Below are positions 27,065 to 40,330 of a stretch of DNA of 64,000 bases, piece by piece. Origin of the DNA: Anisakis pegreffii. Lineage: Eukaryota; Nematoda; Chromadorea; Rhabditida; Anisakidae. The notes under the pieces are model-generated. The model had not been told where the DNA came from. It ran no database searches and was given only the letters and a program-made list of their open reading frames with translations. Every line of letters begins with the position of its first letter. Positions within the stretch are counted from its first letter, which is position 1. A program made the translations under genes and the position numbers. The stretch covers positions 1 to 64,000 of the forward strand of contig JAPYMA010000180.1 in the NCBI GenBank assembly GCA_035041965.1. Direction: 5' to 3'.

Positions 27065-27396
27065 GTTATATTATAAAATAAAAGAAACAAGACCCACTCA
27101 CCGTGCAATACATTTAATGATTAGATCACCACCATCCAACAATAGACATATCCTAAAGCAATAATAAATATTTAACTAAATAGACACGATAAATACACAC
27201 ACACAATTCAAATAATAATAAATATAATAATAAATAAACGATAAGCATAATAAAAGAGATCCATATTCAGTAAATATGATCCACTGCTTCAATTACCACT
27301 TACTAAGCAGTTATTATTATAACAACAACAATAACGATCACAATAAACAATCAATCATAATTACAATAATTAATAAATATTCCCCGCAGGTATCCA
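25776..27396. other. Spacer upstream of the unidentified nuclear gene
   Basis: AT-rich with AAT tracts (26757-26803, 27012-27062), GATC repeat G and no supported coding sequence. It is bounded by the zinc-transporter stop at 27397. Confidence 0.5.
26438..26508. repeat. GATC-rich dispersed repeat G, copy 1
   Basis: About 65 bp, dense in GATC (CTGATCAAGACCGATCGATC), matching 56150-56212. It lies upstream of the unidentified nuclear gene. Confidence 0.6.
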
Positions 27397-27542
27397 TCAT
27401 CGATAATCCGCTACACTCGCCGCATTGCAATGTTGCTCTGCGGATGCTGAGTAATCATTAGAGCCATCCGTCCCGCTATTATGCGTACGTTGGTGCTGTA
27501 AATTGAATCAAATATAACAAAATATAACAAAACAATAATAAC

Positions 27543-27620
<78 letters not shown>

Positions 27621-30600
27621 ACCAAATCCCTATTGATATTCTCAGGCCCGATTAGAAGAGGGGGACTGTCCCTTCGGCAACACGTCACATCGGTACGTTT
27701 GCAGTTCTCTGGCAGACAAGCCAGTGCGCAATGCGATCCACTGTATCCCAACGTATCAGCCATCTGAACATACACACTTCAAAATATAATTATAACAATA
27801 ATAAGATTAATTATAACAATGCCTTCAATTTACCTACACACAGGTAACCTCAGATCATTATAATTATCACTAATTATCATTATCATTATCACTACTTATC
27901 ATTATCTTATCACTAGTTATCATTATCATTATCACTACTTACCATTATCTTACAAAATATAACAATAACAATAGGTTCAATTTACCTACAGACGCAAGTA
28001 ACCTACAGATCATTATCACTACTTATCACTGCCTTACAAACAATAACAGTAATAAAACCAATAAGCCACTCACTAGAGACAAAACAACAAAATAAGTGTC
28101 ATCACCTCAGAGAACTCAGGCTGAATGGTGGTGCTGTGAATGCAGTTGTCGTGGAAGAGTGTTCTGATCTGGTCTGCGGCCGCCAGGTAAGCCTTCAGAT
28201 CCGAGAATTTTATGTGCACTGTGGCGATGATGCGTTCACCTACCAAACGCCACACGTGAAACTCGTGCACCGCTAACACTCCATCTATCTGAAATTACTA
28301 TCATTATCACTGCTACTTATCACTATCTTATCACCATCTTATCATCGCTTATCATTATCTTATCACTGATGATATTGGTATACCACTCGATTTCGAACAA
28401 AACTTTCCTTCCCATCCGCGAACGGGAATCGAACTCGCCATGTACTAATTACCATTCGATTGAGGCTCTATCTCTGAGCTACCGCAGAGACCGTTCACAG
28501 TCTCTGCCGAGTGGTTTTGCTATCTTATCACTACTTATCACAATCTTATCAATATTATCACGTGATTCTGTTGCCTCCTGGCCAGCCCCAGCCATCGCTT
28601 CGCTCAAAACCAACTCAATAACGCACCTTCAACAACGAACTCTGCAGCTGCTCGATCTCGATAAAGCCCGGTGTTGTCTGCATTAAAATCAACGCCGTCT
28701 CTCGCACCAATGGGAATGTCGTTCCAACCATAAGACACACCATCATTAAACTAAAATTTACTTCATCTAATTCGATACACCACCTCAAATCACTGCCAGC
28801 CTTATCATAGACTGCGCTGTGTCTGCCCATAAGCGGTGATCGATTATAAGCATCACAAAACAATCCGAACAAATCAATATAATTATAATCATTCCATTCG
28901 CTAAACCCTCATCATCACATCGCCTTTCCTCATCTAAACCACTCCAAAATACAGTCCAATTCCAGATACAAGCCAAATCAGAGCCTGCTGCTGTTGCTGC
29001 TGCAGGCTCAACTTCAACCATCGCATTCCCGGCTACACCACCGAATCGCCACAAAATTTCCTTGATGAAACATTTTCGCATTCCATCTCCTTCTACATAT
29101 TACGATTTGAACACAACCATGCATCCATCCATCCACTCACCGAGAGATATTCACCAGTATCCAGGACACGATAGATAGCTTAGAATAACAACAAACAACA
29201 GCCACAATAAAAACATAAAACAACCAACCTTAGACCCGGATCCAGATACAATTTGAGCATCTCATAACCAGGCACTAACCACGATATTAATGCTGTTATT
29301 ATGACTATTACAGAGCCAATCGCATCGCCCAACACATGCAAAAATACACCGTGCATGTTCAGTTGAGAGGCAGCACCTTTAATCAAAATAAATAACTTAC
29401 AAATTGAGCAGCCATCATCAAAAAACACCAATAAAGCAGCAGCCAATAACCTTTCCCTTTGGAATGTGAGTGTTTTTTATCGAATTTACTGCTGCTGCCA
29501 GTACTGATGTGATCGTCGTCGTCATTCATCATTAGCATCATATCCCCGATGCCCCTCTCGAGATCGTCCTCTTCCATCTCATTTCGTGCGTTATAATTCA
29601 ACTCTGCTAACGCTAACGCTCCTTCCTGCAATCTCTTATCACTCTTTACAATTACAAATCAATCTATTATATCCTCAACAGCTTAAGCAATTAGTTGTCT
29701 TATTATTCACTACTGATAACGATGATAATGAAACCTGATAATGATAATAACGAAATCTGATAATGATAATAATGATAACGATATCAATGACAGTGATAAT
29801 AATGATAACGATATCAACGAAGCCTGATAATGATAGTGATAATACTGATAATGAAACCTGATGTGACGACATCAGATGCTGACTCTCGAAGCCATCAATA
29901 GTAACGTGTGTTTGACGTCGTCCACTAAGAGATTCAGATGCAGGCACATCGGCTTTACTATTCTCTTTGCCATGTGAATGCGAATGACCTGAATGCGAAT
30001 AAGAACACGCCTTAAACACTTCAATTAATAACAATAACTAATTATTACTTACTATGAAACATGAAAATGCCGATGATGTTGATTAAGAGTCCGATCGTGC
30101 CCACCACCAACACCTGCCTCGGCTCTTTGATCATTTCGGGCTCTACAAGCCTTGTCAGTGATTCGATGGCTATCGAGAAACACAACGCCAACAAGAAAAC
30201 ACCATTTATGAGTGCACCCAACACCTCGGCTCGAACCCAACCGAACGTGTTCTTCTTCGATGATCGTTCTGACATCTCAAATCAAATCACTCATTCTCAC
30301 TATTAAACAAAACCGCAACTAATTAATAACAGTCATAATCAAGTGATTAAATTTAAATGAACTTTAAGTGAATTAAATGAATAAGTGAACTCTTTAAGTT
30401 AATTGAAGTATTTCAAGTAAATAATTGTAACTTAATTAACCCAATTGAACTTAAGTAACTTAATTGAAGTTAATTAATTGAAGTAATTAAGCGAATAAGA
30501 TAAAATCACTCACCTTCAAACAAACATAGGCTATCAGAAGCGCCATCACATCGCTTAACATATGGAATGAGTCGGCAATGAGCGCCATCGAATGCGACAG

Positions 30601-31104
30601 ATAACCGCAGAACATTTCAACGATGAAGAACATGAATGTCATCGATAACATGATGATGATCCGTGCGCCTCTCGTGATCAATCGCTTCTTTCGATGCCCC
30701 TTCATCGATACCCCTCCGCCGTTCGGCTGTGTCTCCTCCTGTTCCTGCTGCAGCTTGTTACCCTTAGCCTTAGCCTTAGCCTTAGCCTTACCCTTGCCCT
30801 TACCCACCAACGCCACCGAACCGTTATCACCGTTCGCAGCGTTATCGTCATCGTTATCGTCCACACTCGTCGTCATCATATCATAAAAGCTATTCTGCTC
30901 GCCCCCACCCCTCTTCCTCACCAAATCCTCACCGTCCACTCCAATCCTTGGCTGCTCGTGCTGCTTCGATGATAATTTCTTCTTAATTGCCTCTTGGCTA
31001 TTTTCAGCATTCTTTTTATTCGTCGTCTTCACCTCATTCCTATCCCTATCCAACGTCGTCTCAACATTCGCTTTCTTCAGCGCCACATTATTATCGTCCT
31101 TCAT
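27397..31104 (-). CDS. Zinc transporter, SLC30A1/SLC30A10-type cation diffusion facilitator
   Basis: Nine exons: 31104-30514, 30275-30053, 29988-29858, 29625-29451, 29376-29229, 28750-28627, 28288-28106, 27763-27623, 27495-27397; 1815 nt, 604 aa, all phases consistent. The ATG at 31104 follows a GTG-led extension with no Met. Residues 1 to ~140 are a long charged cytosolic extension with a KGKGKAKAKAKAKG repeat. Six membrane segments follow, with the paired zinc-site motifs HxxxD in segment 2 (SFHMLSD) and segment 5 (HVLGDAIGS). A His-rich loop (HSHSHSHGKE, DKKHSHSKGK) lies between segments 4 and 5. LYLDP, VHEFHVWRLVGERIIATVHI and TTIQPEF match the cytosolic domain of ZnT1. A Cys-rich tail (CALACLPENCKRTDVTCC) resembles ZnT1. 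It likely exports zinc at the plasma membrane. A1 versus A10 orthology cannot be settled here. Confidence 0.93.
27534..27618. repeat. Long (AAT)n microsatellite
   Basis: About 28 AAT/AAC units in the intron before the last exon of the zinc transporter. Confidence 0.95.
28366..28500 (-). mobile_element. tRNA-derived SINE, copy 2
   Basis: Minus-strand copy with A box TAGCTCAGAGATAGAGC and B box GAGTTCGATTC, then the shared GCGGATGGGA and AAGTTTTG blocks. It lies in the intron between zinc-transporter exons 6 and 7, beside TTATCA-rich sequence. Confidence 0.72.
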
Positions 31105-31408
31105 CACAACACTCACTCCTTAAATACAACAATAAATAATTATTATTATAACAATGCTCACAATAATAATAACAATACCACCGAATCAATCAATCAATCA
31201 ATCAATCAATCGAACTGCCTACTAAGATCAATAAAGCAGAAATACGTCACTTTCGTCATAGATATGTCATCAAAGAATATTATTCAAACAGCAAACACAT
31301 TCCATAACCAACTCAAATAACACATAGCACAATACTCGTGAATTGCCCTTTTCCATGAACACTACAGTGACGATAACACTTATGACAATCATATCAGTAA
31401 TAATAGCC

Positions 31409-31456
<48 letters not shown>

Positions 31457-32033
31457 TTAATAACAATAATATTCATAATAACATTAACAATAATAATATC
31501 AATAACCATAACAATGTTAATGACTGCGGACTATGCGCTCAACTGGGCAACCTTATCGTTGACGCCGCCTATATAAAACCATTAGCTTCGAGTTGAGGTG
31601 CACCTGCTTGAGCCCTGCTCGCCCACACCTGAGACTGAGAGCAGGATACTGGGCCTGAGGTCAGTTCAGTTCACTACGAGCTTGGGATGGGCATGGGATT
31701 GCATTCCCCCTTCAGATTGAGCACGTTCAATGTTTTTCTAACTGAGTCAGTGAAATAATCGTCGCGCCATCCACGGACGGCACTTCCGCCTAATGAATCA
31801 ACAATACTCAATAATATCGAACCAGCTTCACCTCTCATATTCACTTACTGCAATTCTTCTCGCATTACCCTCAATAGTAACTCTAAACGCGCATTCGTAC
31901 AAATTAAAAGCACATTCCTTCCATTCGTACTCGTTCGCAATCGAATCGCATTGCACTCGTCTACTTAGAGCACACTAACAATAAAAACGGTTCGCAACGG
32001 CACCTTACTTCATTAAGAACGGACCCACCCATT

Positions 32034-32161
32034 ACAGTAGTGCTTAATAAGTAAGTAGACGCTTGTTACAGTAGTGCTTAATAAGTAAGTAGACGCTTGT
32101 TACAGTAGTGCTTAATAAGTAAGTAGACGCTTGTTACAGTAGTGCTTAATAAGTAAGTAGA
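32034..32161. repeat. 34-bp tandem repeat, about 3.8 copies
   Basis: Near-perfect repeat of a unit containing AGTAGTGCTTAATAAGTAAG and GTAGACGCTTG, in the gene-free region upstream of the zinc transporter. Confidence 0.9.
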
Positions 32162-32468
32162 CCGCATTTGATCATTACTTAGAAATCCTGAGGTGAGTAC
32201 TTAATAATAACAAATTAAACCTACAGTATTTTTGCCGTTCATTTTGCCCTTCACACCTTTTTGGATCATTTCAGTGGTTTATTAACAAGTGAACAATTAA
32301 AAATAATACGACAGAGTTGTGGTTGTCTTAATTGAGGCTTTATCAACCAGGTGGTGTATATGGATGACCCCTAGGGGTAGATGACAGACAGCACACCAGA
32401 TGGGTCCGAGAGAGGGTGGGGGGGATAGTGCGGCCAGAGTAGATGCGATGAACGGGTGCGGCAAGGGG

Positions 32469-32638
32469 TTTTCAACCAAAATTCAACTTCCTTTCCGGTT
32501 TATTTTCAACCAAAATTCAACTTCCTTTCCGGTTTATTTTCAACCAAAATTCAACTTCCTTTCCGGTTTATTTTCAACCAAAATTCAACTTCCTTTCCGG
32601 TTTATTTTCAACCAAAATTGCCTCCATCATCCGGTTTA
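32469..32638. repeat. 34-bp tandem repeat, five copies
   Basis: Exactly 170 bp of a unit containing CAACCAAAATTCAACTTCCT and TTCCGGTTTA; the fifth copy is diverged. It is open in more than one frame, but there is no sign of coding. It lies about 300 bp from another array with the same 34-bp period. Confidence 0.9.
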
Positions 32639-34251
32639 CTTGTCACATTTGCCCAGGTTATATTCTGGCCTAAACTGCTCCATCACCAATGCGATCATGC
32701 ATTTTTGCCCTTCAACCAGCTGATCGCTGCTGCTGCTGCTGCTGCTTTAATTCATTAAGATGTTACTGTACACTCTCCGCATAATATCTACCGTACCGTA
32801 CCCACAAAACATCACCACATATTCACTGTGATATAAATGATTCAAAACAATCACAAATGGTCCGTCCGTCCGTCCGTTTAAATAATTTCGAAGCAAGCAA
32901 TTGACTTTTCAAGCTGTTACTCACTTAGCCAATGCATAAAATTCACTTTAACTCAAAACATCTTTTTTGCATCAATTCAACCAACCAACCAACCAACCAA
33001 CCAACCAACGCAAGCACAAACAAACCAGCACTCACATTTAAGCCTTAAAGCCTTCTTCATGCATCTAGCAGCAAGCTCTTCTTCAGATTTATTTATTTAT
33101 TTATTCTGTTGCAAATCATCTCATCTCAAAATTTCCTCACTCACACTCGATCCAATACCAATTCAACGGATATATCTCAGCTCAAGTCACCCCTAAACCC
33201 ATCCATCGTCCCTGCAGCAGCTGATTAACACGGTCGCTTCACAACCATGCTGCAGCAGCAGCCAATACTCATGCTGCATTCTCGTTCCTTTCTTCCAGCT
33301 TCTAAGATTCATCTGCTATCAATTATTCAAGCCACAGCACCACCACCACCACCACCACCACCACACATACATTCACACTATACTCGATTGTCTGTCTGCT
33401 CCACTCGCATGCAATCAAAGCAAATTTTAGTCGTTTTCGCAAGCCCAAGACGTCAACTCCCTCGGGACTGCACACTCACTCAATTCAGTGGCCAGGCCAG
33501 GCCAAGCCAGTCCCTAAGCCAGCCAGCTAGTTAGTCAGTCCCGGTTGCCCAATTTCTAATCTGAATTTTTTGATCAATTTTTGAGTTTCTTTATTCATCT
33601 AGGCATTATTTACTTCCACACAAATCCAGTAACCATCACCAATTGCTGTTTCCAAACTTCGATAAATCACTCAAAATTCAAGCGCATCACCCAAATTTAT
33701 CTTCAATCGCTCTACACTCAACTATTCACTATAAATCATCACTAAACATCTCACCACTCAAAACTTCTCATCTGCAACTGCAAGTGCTACTGTCTATTCG
33801 ATACTAGCATCACAATAATCCATCTATAAGATACATCCCCTTCCTCGTTCTTCACTACAATTCATCAATAATCTCGCTCCACTTCTTCAAAATTTCCTCG
33901 AACGCATTCTCATGCATAAATATTATCAATTCACCACATCAAATGCTTGGCTTGCACACTCGCAAATGCAATTATTATTGAAATCAGTAGTCAGAAGAAG
34001 TATTCCTCTTCACTTATCTCATTTTGCATTCCTATCTATATATCCATCTATCTATCTAATCTCAACTCATCGAAATTCCGATTCGATTTCAGTTTCATTC
34101 CCGATTCACAATTAAAATCATTAATCCCAATTACTACTTCCTATAATACTCGTTCTTTCCTGAATCGTCCTCACCAAACCTCTTATCAGAATGCTGCCTG
34201 CAGTCGTCGTCAATACCTTTTATATTAACAAGCATTTCATTTCATTTCTAT

Positions 34252-34535
34252 TCTACGTTATCACCATTATCAGTCGCATTATCATTCTCGCATTATCATT
34301 CTCATTATCATTCTATTCCACGTTATCACCATTATCAGTCGCATTATCATTCTCGCATTATCATTCTCATTATCATTCTATTCTACGTTATCACCATTAT
34401 CAGTCGCATTATCATTCTCGCATTATCATTCTATTCCACGTTATCACCATTATCAGTCGCATTATCATTCTCGCATTATCATTCTCATTATCATTCTATT
34501 CTACGTTATCACCATTATCAGTCGCATTATCATTC
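34252..34535. repeat. ~65-bp tandem repeat rich in CATTATCA
   Basis: About four and a half copies of a unit with ACGTTATCACCATTATCAGT and repeated GCATTATCATTCTC words; one copy is shortened. It lies in the gene-free region upstream of the GPCR. Confidence 0.85.
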
Positions 34536-37500
34536 TCACACTGTAAAATCAAATCAATTACACACATCCTTTACCACTCAAAGTCCATCAGCTAGTGCAG
34601 TTCTAATGAATGTCCCCTTAAACAAACACCCAATTCACCTACCACACCAATTGTCGTCATCTAATTGCTTTACTAGAACACTCTTACTTTTATCTCATTC
34701 TTAATATTCATTACCCTTAACTGAAAATAAATACTTCCATTTTTTTAACCGTCACCCAAAAGTTGAATCTGTACTGCCCTCTTGCTCATATCCATATCCA
34801 GCAGCCATTGATCCCATTGAATGTCTAAGAGCCGTCCGTCCGTCATTCTAAGCGCAATTCAGCAGTCTATTTAATAGCTAGCTATCTATTGAATTTCTTC
34901 ATTGATACAGTCAGTTAGTCTCTTACTATTCCTTGCTAAGAGCAAATAAACTGAGTTCGATTGGCTGCTGCTGCTGCTGCTTGGGGAGCAATATTTTAAA
35001 AACAAGCAATAGTTTGGATAAAAAGTAACAATCAATCCAGCACTCCACCCACTTCATCTCAAAACAATCACATTCCTGCTGCTACTGTCCAAAGCTTGCT
35101 AGGTCACGTCACGTCCCGTCCCAATAATCACCTACCTCACAAACCCAACCAAAACACCCTATTCAGTATCACCGTCATCCATGCATAATTATCAAAACGT
35201 CAAGTACACGTATCTATATTAATCACATCTTCAGATAAAGCTACTGCATGCCATGCGCACTCCATCCATCCATCCATTTATCCACTTCAGTAGCCAACAG
35301 CCACTGCTACTGCTCAAGCTCAACAACGTAATTATTCATGACTAGACGGATAAGGAGATGAAGATGAACTTAATCAACTAAAATAAAATAAAATTAAACT
35401 CAAACTTATCTCTGAGCACAACATTTTGCATGACGTAATCTTTTAAAGGCATTCCAAAAAGAATAGCGTCAAAAAATATTCAATGCCAACTTAATTTATC
35501 GTTAGTGATGCTATCAAGCGCAAAAATTTTTTACATGTTACTCTCTTAATCCGTTTCAGTGCTCTTCAATGTGCATTATTTATTCCATCTCCCATCAATA
35601 GCTATATCGCCGTAAATCCAATCCAATCCAATCCAATCCAACCAGAATAAAACATCAATTACTTACCACTCCACTGAACACCACCACTCAACTACACTCA
35701 AATCAACTAAATGCATAATTGCTAAATCCTCACTCGTTTACATCTTTCATTTACCTTTTAACTTTATTCTCTCTACTTATCCTCTCATTACTCTTACAAT
35801 TCCCACTCTAGGCTACCCCTGATGAAACCCGTCCTACCAATCTAAACAACTAATATTTTTCTCCAAATAATATCAACTTCTCACTATTCGGCTTCGGCTT
35901 CGGCTTATACTTATTTATCAGGTAAACAATGGGCTATAATATATGCCATATTTATCGCTCAACTCCCAAGAGATTGCTGCTGCTGCTGCTGCTACTGCTC
36001 GCCGTTCTTTATAACTATCATCTATCATCATAATTTTCACGCATCAATAACAATTATATTCAACAACTAACGCTTCCTTGTATTTCTATATAGAAGAATA
36101 AGCTTTAAACTCTAATTGTAGTGCGTTATTACAATAGCGATGCTTGTTATGTTATACAATAGCAATTTTTACATTTGCATGCCTTAAATTAACTCATTAA
36201 CTTCAATTATGTTAACACTACTAGGTATAATAATAATAGTAATACTAATAATAATAGTAATAATAGTAATAATAATAATAAGCATGAACAGATCGCACAC
36301 AGACAGCCACCACTTCAAACGCATGTTTATTTCATCCAATCAACCCATCAACACCCACTACTCCAAATTCACGGATTAATGAGGCTGCTGCTGCTATCTA
36401 AATGTGATCCCAAGCTTGCTTATCACACTAAACTGATAAACTTCGTTATCAGTTTCAGTACAGTAAGTTATCAGTTCATATGCATGATCCGAAGCAAACT
36501 ACTGCCTGCTGCTATTACTTAATTAAAGTTGATTTAATTATGTACCAAACTACAAAATCATCTACTCATTAATTAATTTACTCCTACTGCTACTAGCGCT
36601 ATTCTTGAATTAATTCTTAAAGTGAACACTTAACAATTCACACCAACCATAATTACATCCCACCGTGTTTCCTGTTTTTTCAACCAAACACTCTCTCCAA
36701 GCAACAATCACAATTATATTAAACTACTTCCGAAAGCACAACAATCATTACTATTATAATCATGATAATAATAATAATAATTTTCATTTCAAATTAATTA
36801 ATCTACGTCCCAAGTTATTTTATCCATCAGTCATTTCCTCACCCTCTACACTCGGCTGCCTCTCCCTCTCCTCTCCATTCGAAACCAACCCAAGTCTAAG
36901 CTTCTGCTAACTCTATAAGTATTACCTTCTAACCTCGCCACTTTCACACCTATACAACCAAATCTAATTCGATCCTCTAGTCTATGACAGAGATCAATCC
37001 TCATGAATGCCGTCCAAACCCAACTCATTATCAATTCATTCGGCAGCAATTAATCTGCTCTCCATGAGCACTACAACAACATTCTCTTATCTTATAAATT
37101 CACTCATACCATACCCTATCACATTACTTCACATTATAATCATCATATCCACTGCTCACATTTCCTGTAAATAGCAGCTATATACTCATTTGTTCATTCA
37201 GCAAACTCAATAATATGAAGAGTAATTTTCAATTTGTTTTCTAATTTTTATTCGTCGTTGCTTTTACCTCGCTCAGATTCAGATTCAGTGCTCAATTCAC
37301 AAGTCAAACCTTACTTTACTATATCTCTACAGTCTATTCGTCATTTAAGCAGCCAATAGCCCAACTCTGTCATCTTATAGGCCAACACCTAAATTTTCAC
37401 GTATGCATGAAAATTTATGTGCGCATACAATTTAGGTGCATGCCATCATCAGAAGCTAGGCATCAGCACCTACTTACTCGTTTCAGTTATTTGTTGCTCA

Positions 37501-37658
37501 GACGAAAGCGTGACCAAGCTTTCAAGTCCAACAATGCATCAAGCTTACATCTAATCAAGCAGCTCTCTCATCCGCTCTATCCACCTGCTACTGCTACTGC
37601 ACTACCATATCAAATGCACTATGAAACTCAATTCGAACGAAATCTAATTGTTTTATTT

Positions 37659-37703
37659 GATCTGATCTGATCTGATCTGATCTGATCTGATCTGATCTGA
37701 TCA
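37659..37703. repeat. (TGATC)n tandem repeat
   Basis: About eight to nine perfect TGATC pentamers in the gene-free region upstream of the GPCR. Confidence 0.93.
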
Positions 37704-39238
37704 ATGCAAACCTTCTAGATCCTTTAAGGCAATTCGTAATTTTATTTATTTAACAATGTTTCTTTATTCCCTTATCTGATCTGTATGCAGCAGTAATACT
37801 TTCTTGAAATGTAACTCAATTGAATTCAATTCAGCTAAATAGTATCTTTAACAAATGCACTTCTAAGCTTGAATTGTGTTGCTCTCAGATTCGCCTTCTA
37901 AGCAAGCAAATTGCCTGTCTCATTATCATTTGATACAGCAATGAATTCTTTTAATTTTTCATTAATTCACATTGTTACTATTTAGTGGCTTATTCGTTGA
38001 TTTGTTGAGACGAGTGCAAATAAGAATAATGAGATGAATGAATAGCAGATGAATGCCATTTGAGCGTTGAAGCTTTCTTTTGAATGCTTTCAGCTTGAGA
38101 AAGGGCATTGAACGCTGATTGGATTCGATTGTTTTGAAATTCGATTTGCTATTTGAACACACGAATTGATTCACTGAAAAATCGATCGTTCGAATTTCGT
38201 TCGGATCATTTTTGCTTGTGTTTCTTCATTTAATTTGATGATCTTTGCAAAGGGCTGCCGTCCAAATTCGTGTCGCCATCCGAGGAATATTTTTAGCAAT
38301 TTCTTTTTTTGAGTATAAAACGTGAACACAGAAAATAAAGGAATGAATAAGCAATGGATCAAGTGCAATCAACGGCTATAATGATTATAGGTGGCTCATG
38401 CAACCGTCAAGCTTATCTAAGCCGTTTAATTCAACAAAGCCCTCACTGGCTCGGCACATTACGTCCCCCACTTCACCCCGTTGCCCTAGTATCTGAAATA
38501 ACGCAAATAATATGCGGCACAAGCAGACAGATAAATAGATAGATAGATACCCATCTCATGCATGCCCTCTGAGATGGAGACACCAAATCAAAAAGAAATT
38601 TTAAAAAAAACTGCTGACCGTCCGTCATTAGTCACTAAATTTGAAATCGCATCGCATCGCATCGTCGTCGTACATTCGATTCGCCCGAATCCACTCAGTC
38701 GCTCGCGTCTTATGCGAATGATCAAATTTCAAAAGGTGATCGCGATCAGTTGACGTGATTGATCACCGCCGCCCCCATCTTGCACCAGAATGAGCACACA
38801 ACACAAGATTATTGAATAAGTTTCAATAAACCGCCAGCATCATCATCACCACCATTACAGACAAACCACCAATCGAGACACACAACACTAAACAATCACT
38901 GAAGTCACAACTTATACTAGAGCCATTGACAGTGAAACGATCAAATAAGATCACTAAATCAAATGATTGCATTATACTAACTGATCTATAGATCATATAA
39001 GTAAAGCGTCGAACTGATCAACCAAATGATCAACCATTGTGATCACATCGATCAACTAGATGTTACCACACGTACTCTTCAACTGACTCGATTGCAGTTG
39101 TGTATCAAAAGTCGATCGAATCGTATTGCTTCCACGAACGTCACAACACTCGAAATGTTAACTCAAACGTTATAATCCTATTATCAACTACTTACAGCAG
39201 CAGCACAATAATCATTAATAGCTTCATCGCGAAGGAAT

Positions 39239-40254
39239 ATGATTGTTCAGCCGACATTATCACCGATATCCTTAACCCAGTGGATACATCCCGCGATTGC
39301 GATTCTTTTAGCTACTTTCTGCTTATTGACCGTTGCTGGTTAGTTACTTACTTAATTAGTTAGTAACTTAATTGGTTTATTTCATGCCGTTCTGTCTTTC
39401 TTTTGACAACTACGTTCATAATTTAAAAATTCTTTTAAATTCAGAAGAAATCATTCAAATAGTTCGTGTCATTATAACAAAAATTAATTGAAGGCAACTG
39501 TCTTGTGGTGATCGCAGTTTGCACGAAACGATATTTGAGGAATCCAACTGGTTATTTGATAGTATCGTTGGCGTTGGCTGATTTGATTGTTGGTTTGGTT
39601 GTGATGCCGTTGAATAGTTTATTTGAGATGACTCGACACAAATGGATACTCGGTTCGTCGTATCTGGACGCGTTTAAAAATGCTGTAATTTGATTGCGTG
39701 CAATTGAGTGAATTTGCATTGATTCCGAGATTATTCGCAATTTCAATAGCCCTTTCAAATTGTTCACTTGAAATCCGCCGAATGTCGGCCGAGTTTCGAT
39801 ATTCGTAAATTTGTCCGAGTGAAATAACGTCAATGGGATGGATCAATGGGAGGGATGCGCTCGCTATCCATTATCATCCAAATCCAAATCCAAATCCAAA
39901 TGCAAATCCAAATGCAGATTGAAATCACTACAGGTCTGACTGTATGTGACGTGTTCCATGCACTAGACATACTCGCCTCAACCAGCTCCATATGGAATCT
40001 GTGTGTGATCGCGTTGGATCGTTATATGGCCGGCTATGATCCGATTGGATATAGGGATAAAGTCTCCACGCAACGCATCACACTCGCCATCTGCGCTGTC
40101 TGGATTTTGAGTGCTTGTCAGTTAGAATACTTTGCATTTCATATCAGTCGCTTTTCGCTACATCCATTTTCAGGTCTCTCTTTTCCGGCTATTCTTTGGT
40201 GGCGTAAAACTTCACCACACTTATATCTAGATCAGGTGATTATATCCCTCAATC

Positions 40255-40330
<76 letters not shown>

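Larger units (their letters stand above)
31105..39238. other. ~8 kb gene-free region between divergent zinc transporter and GPCR
   Basis: Only short, compositionally random open frames. Apart from tracts near 31410-31460 and 36226-36280 it lacks the AAT microsatellites found elsewhere. It contains two 34-bp arrays, a 65-bp array, (TGATC)n, CCA and CAAC runs, and scattered CTG clusters. It must contain the promoters of both divergent genes, possibly with non-coding 5' exons of the GPCR. Confidence 0.6.

Noticed and set aside
30762..30812. (TTAGCC)n resembling a telomere repeat
   Set aside because: The hexamer is TTAGCC, not TTAGGC or TTAGGG, and it encodes the in-frame KAKAKAKG stretch of the zinc transporter.
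31270..31509. Ile-rich hydrophobic frame resembling a membrane protein
   Set aside because: It is the ATT reading of an AAT microsatellite; no segment outside the tract looks coding.
32034..32161. Regular repeats considered as a CRISPR array
   Set aside because: Units are contiguous with no unique spacers, in a eukaryotic intron-rich context.
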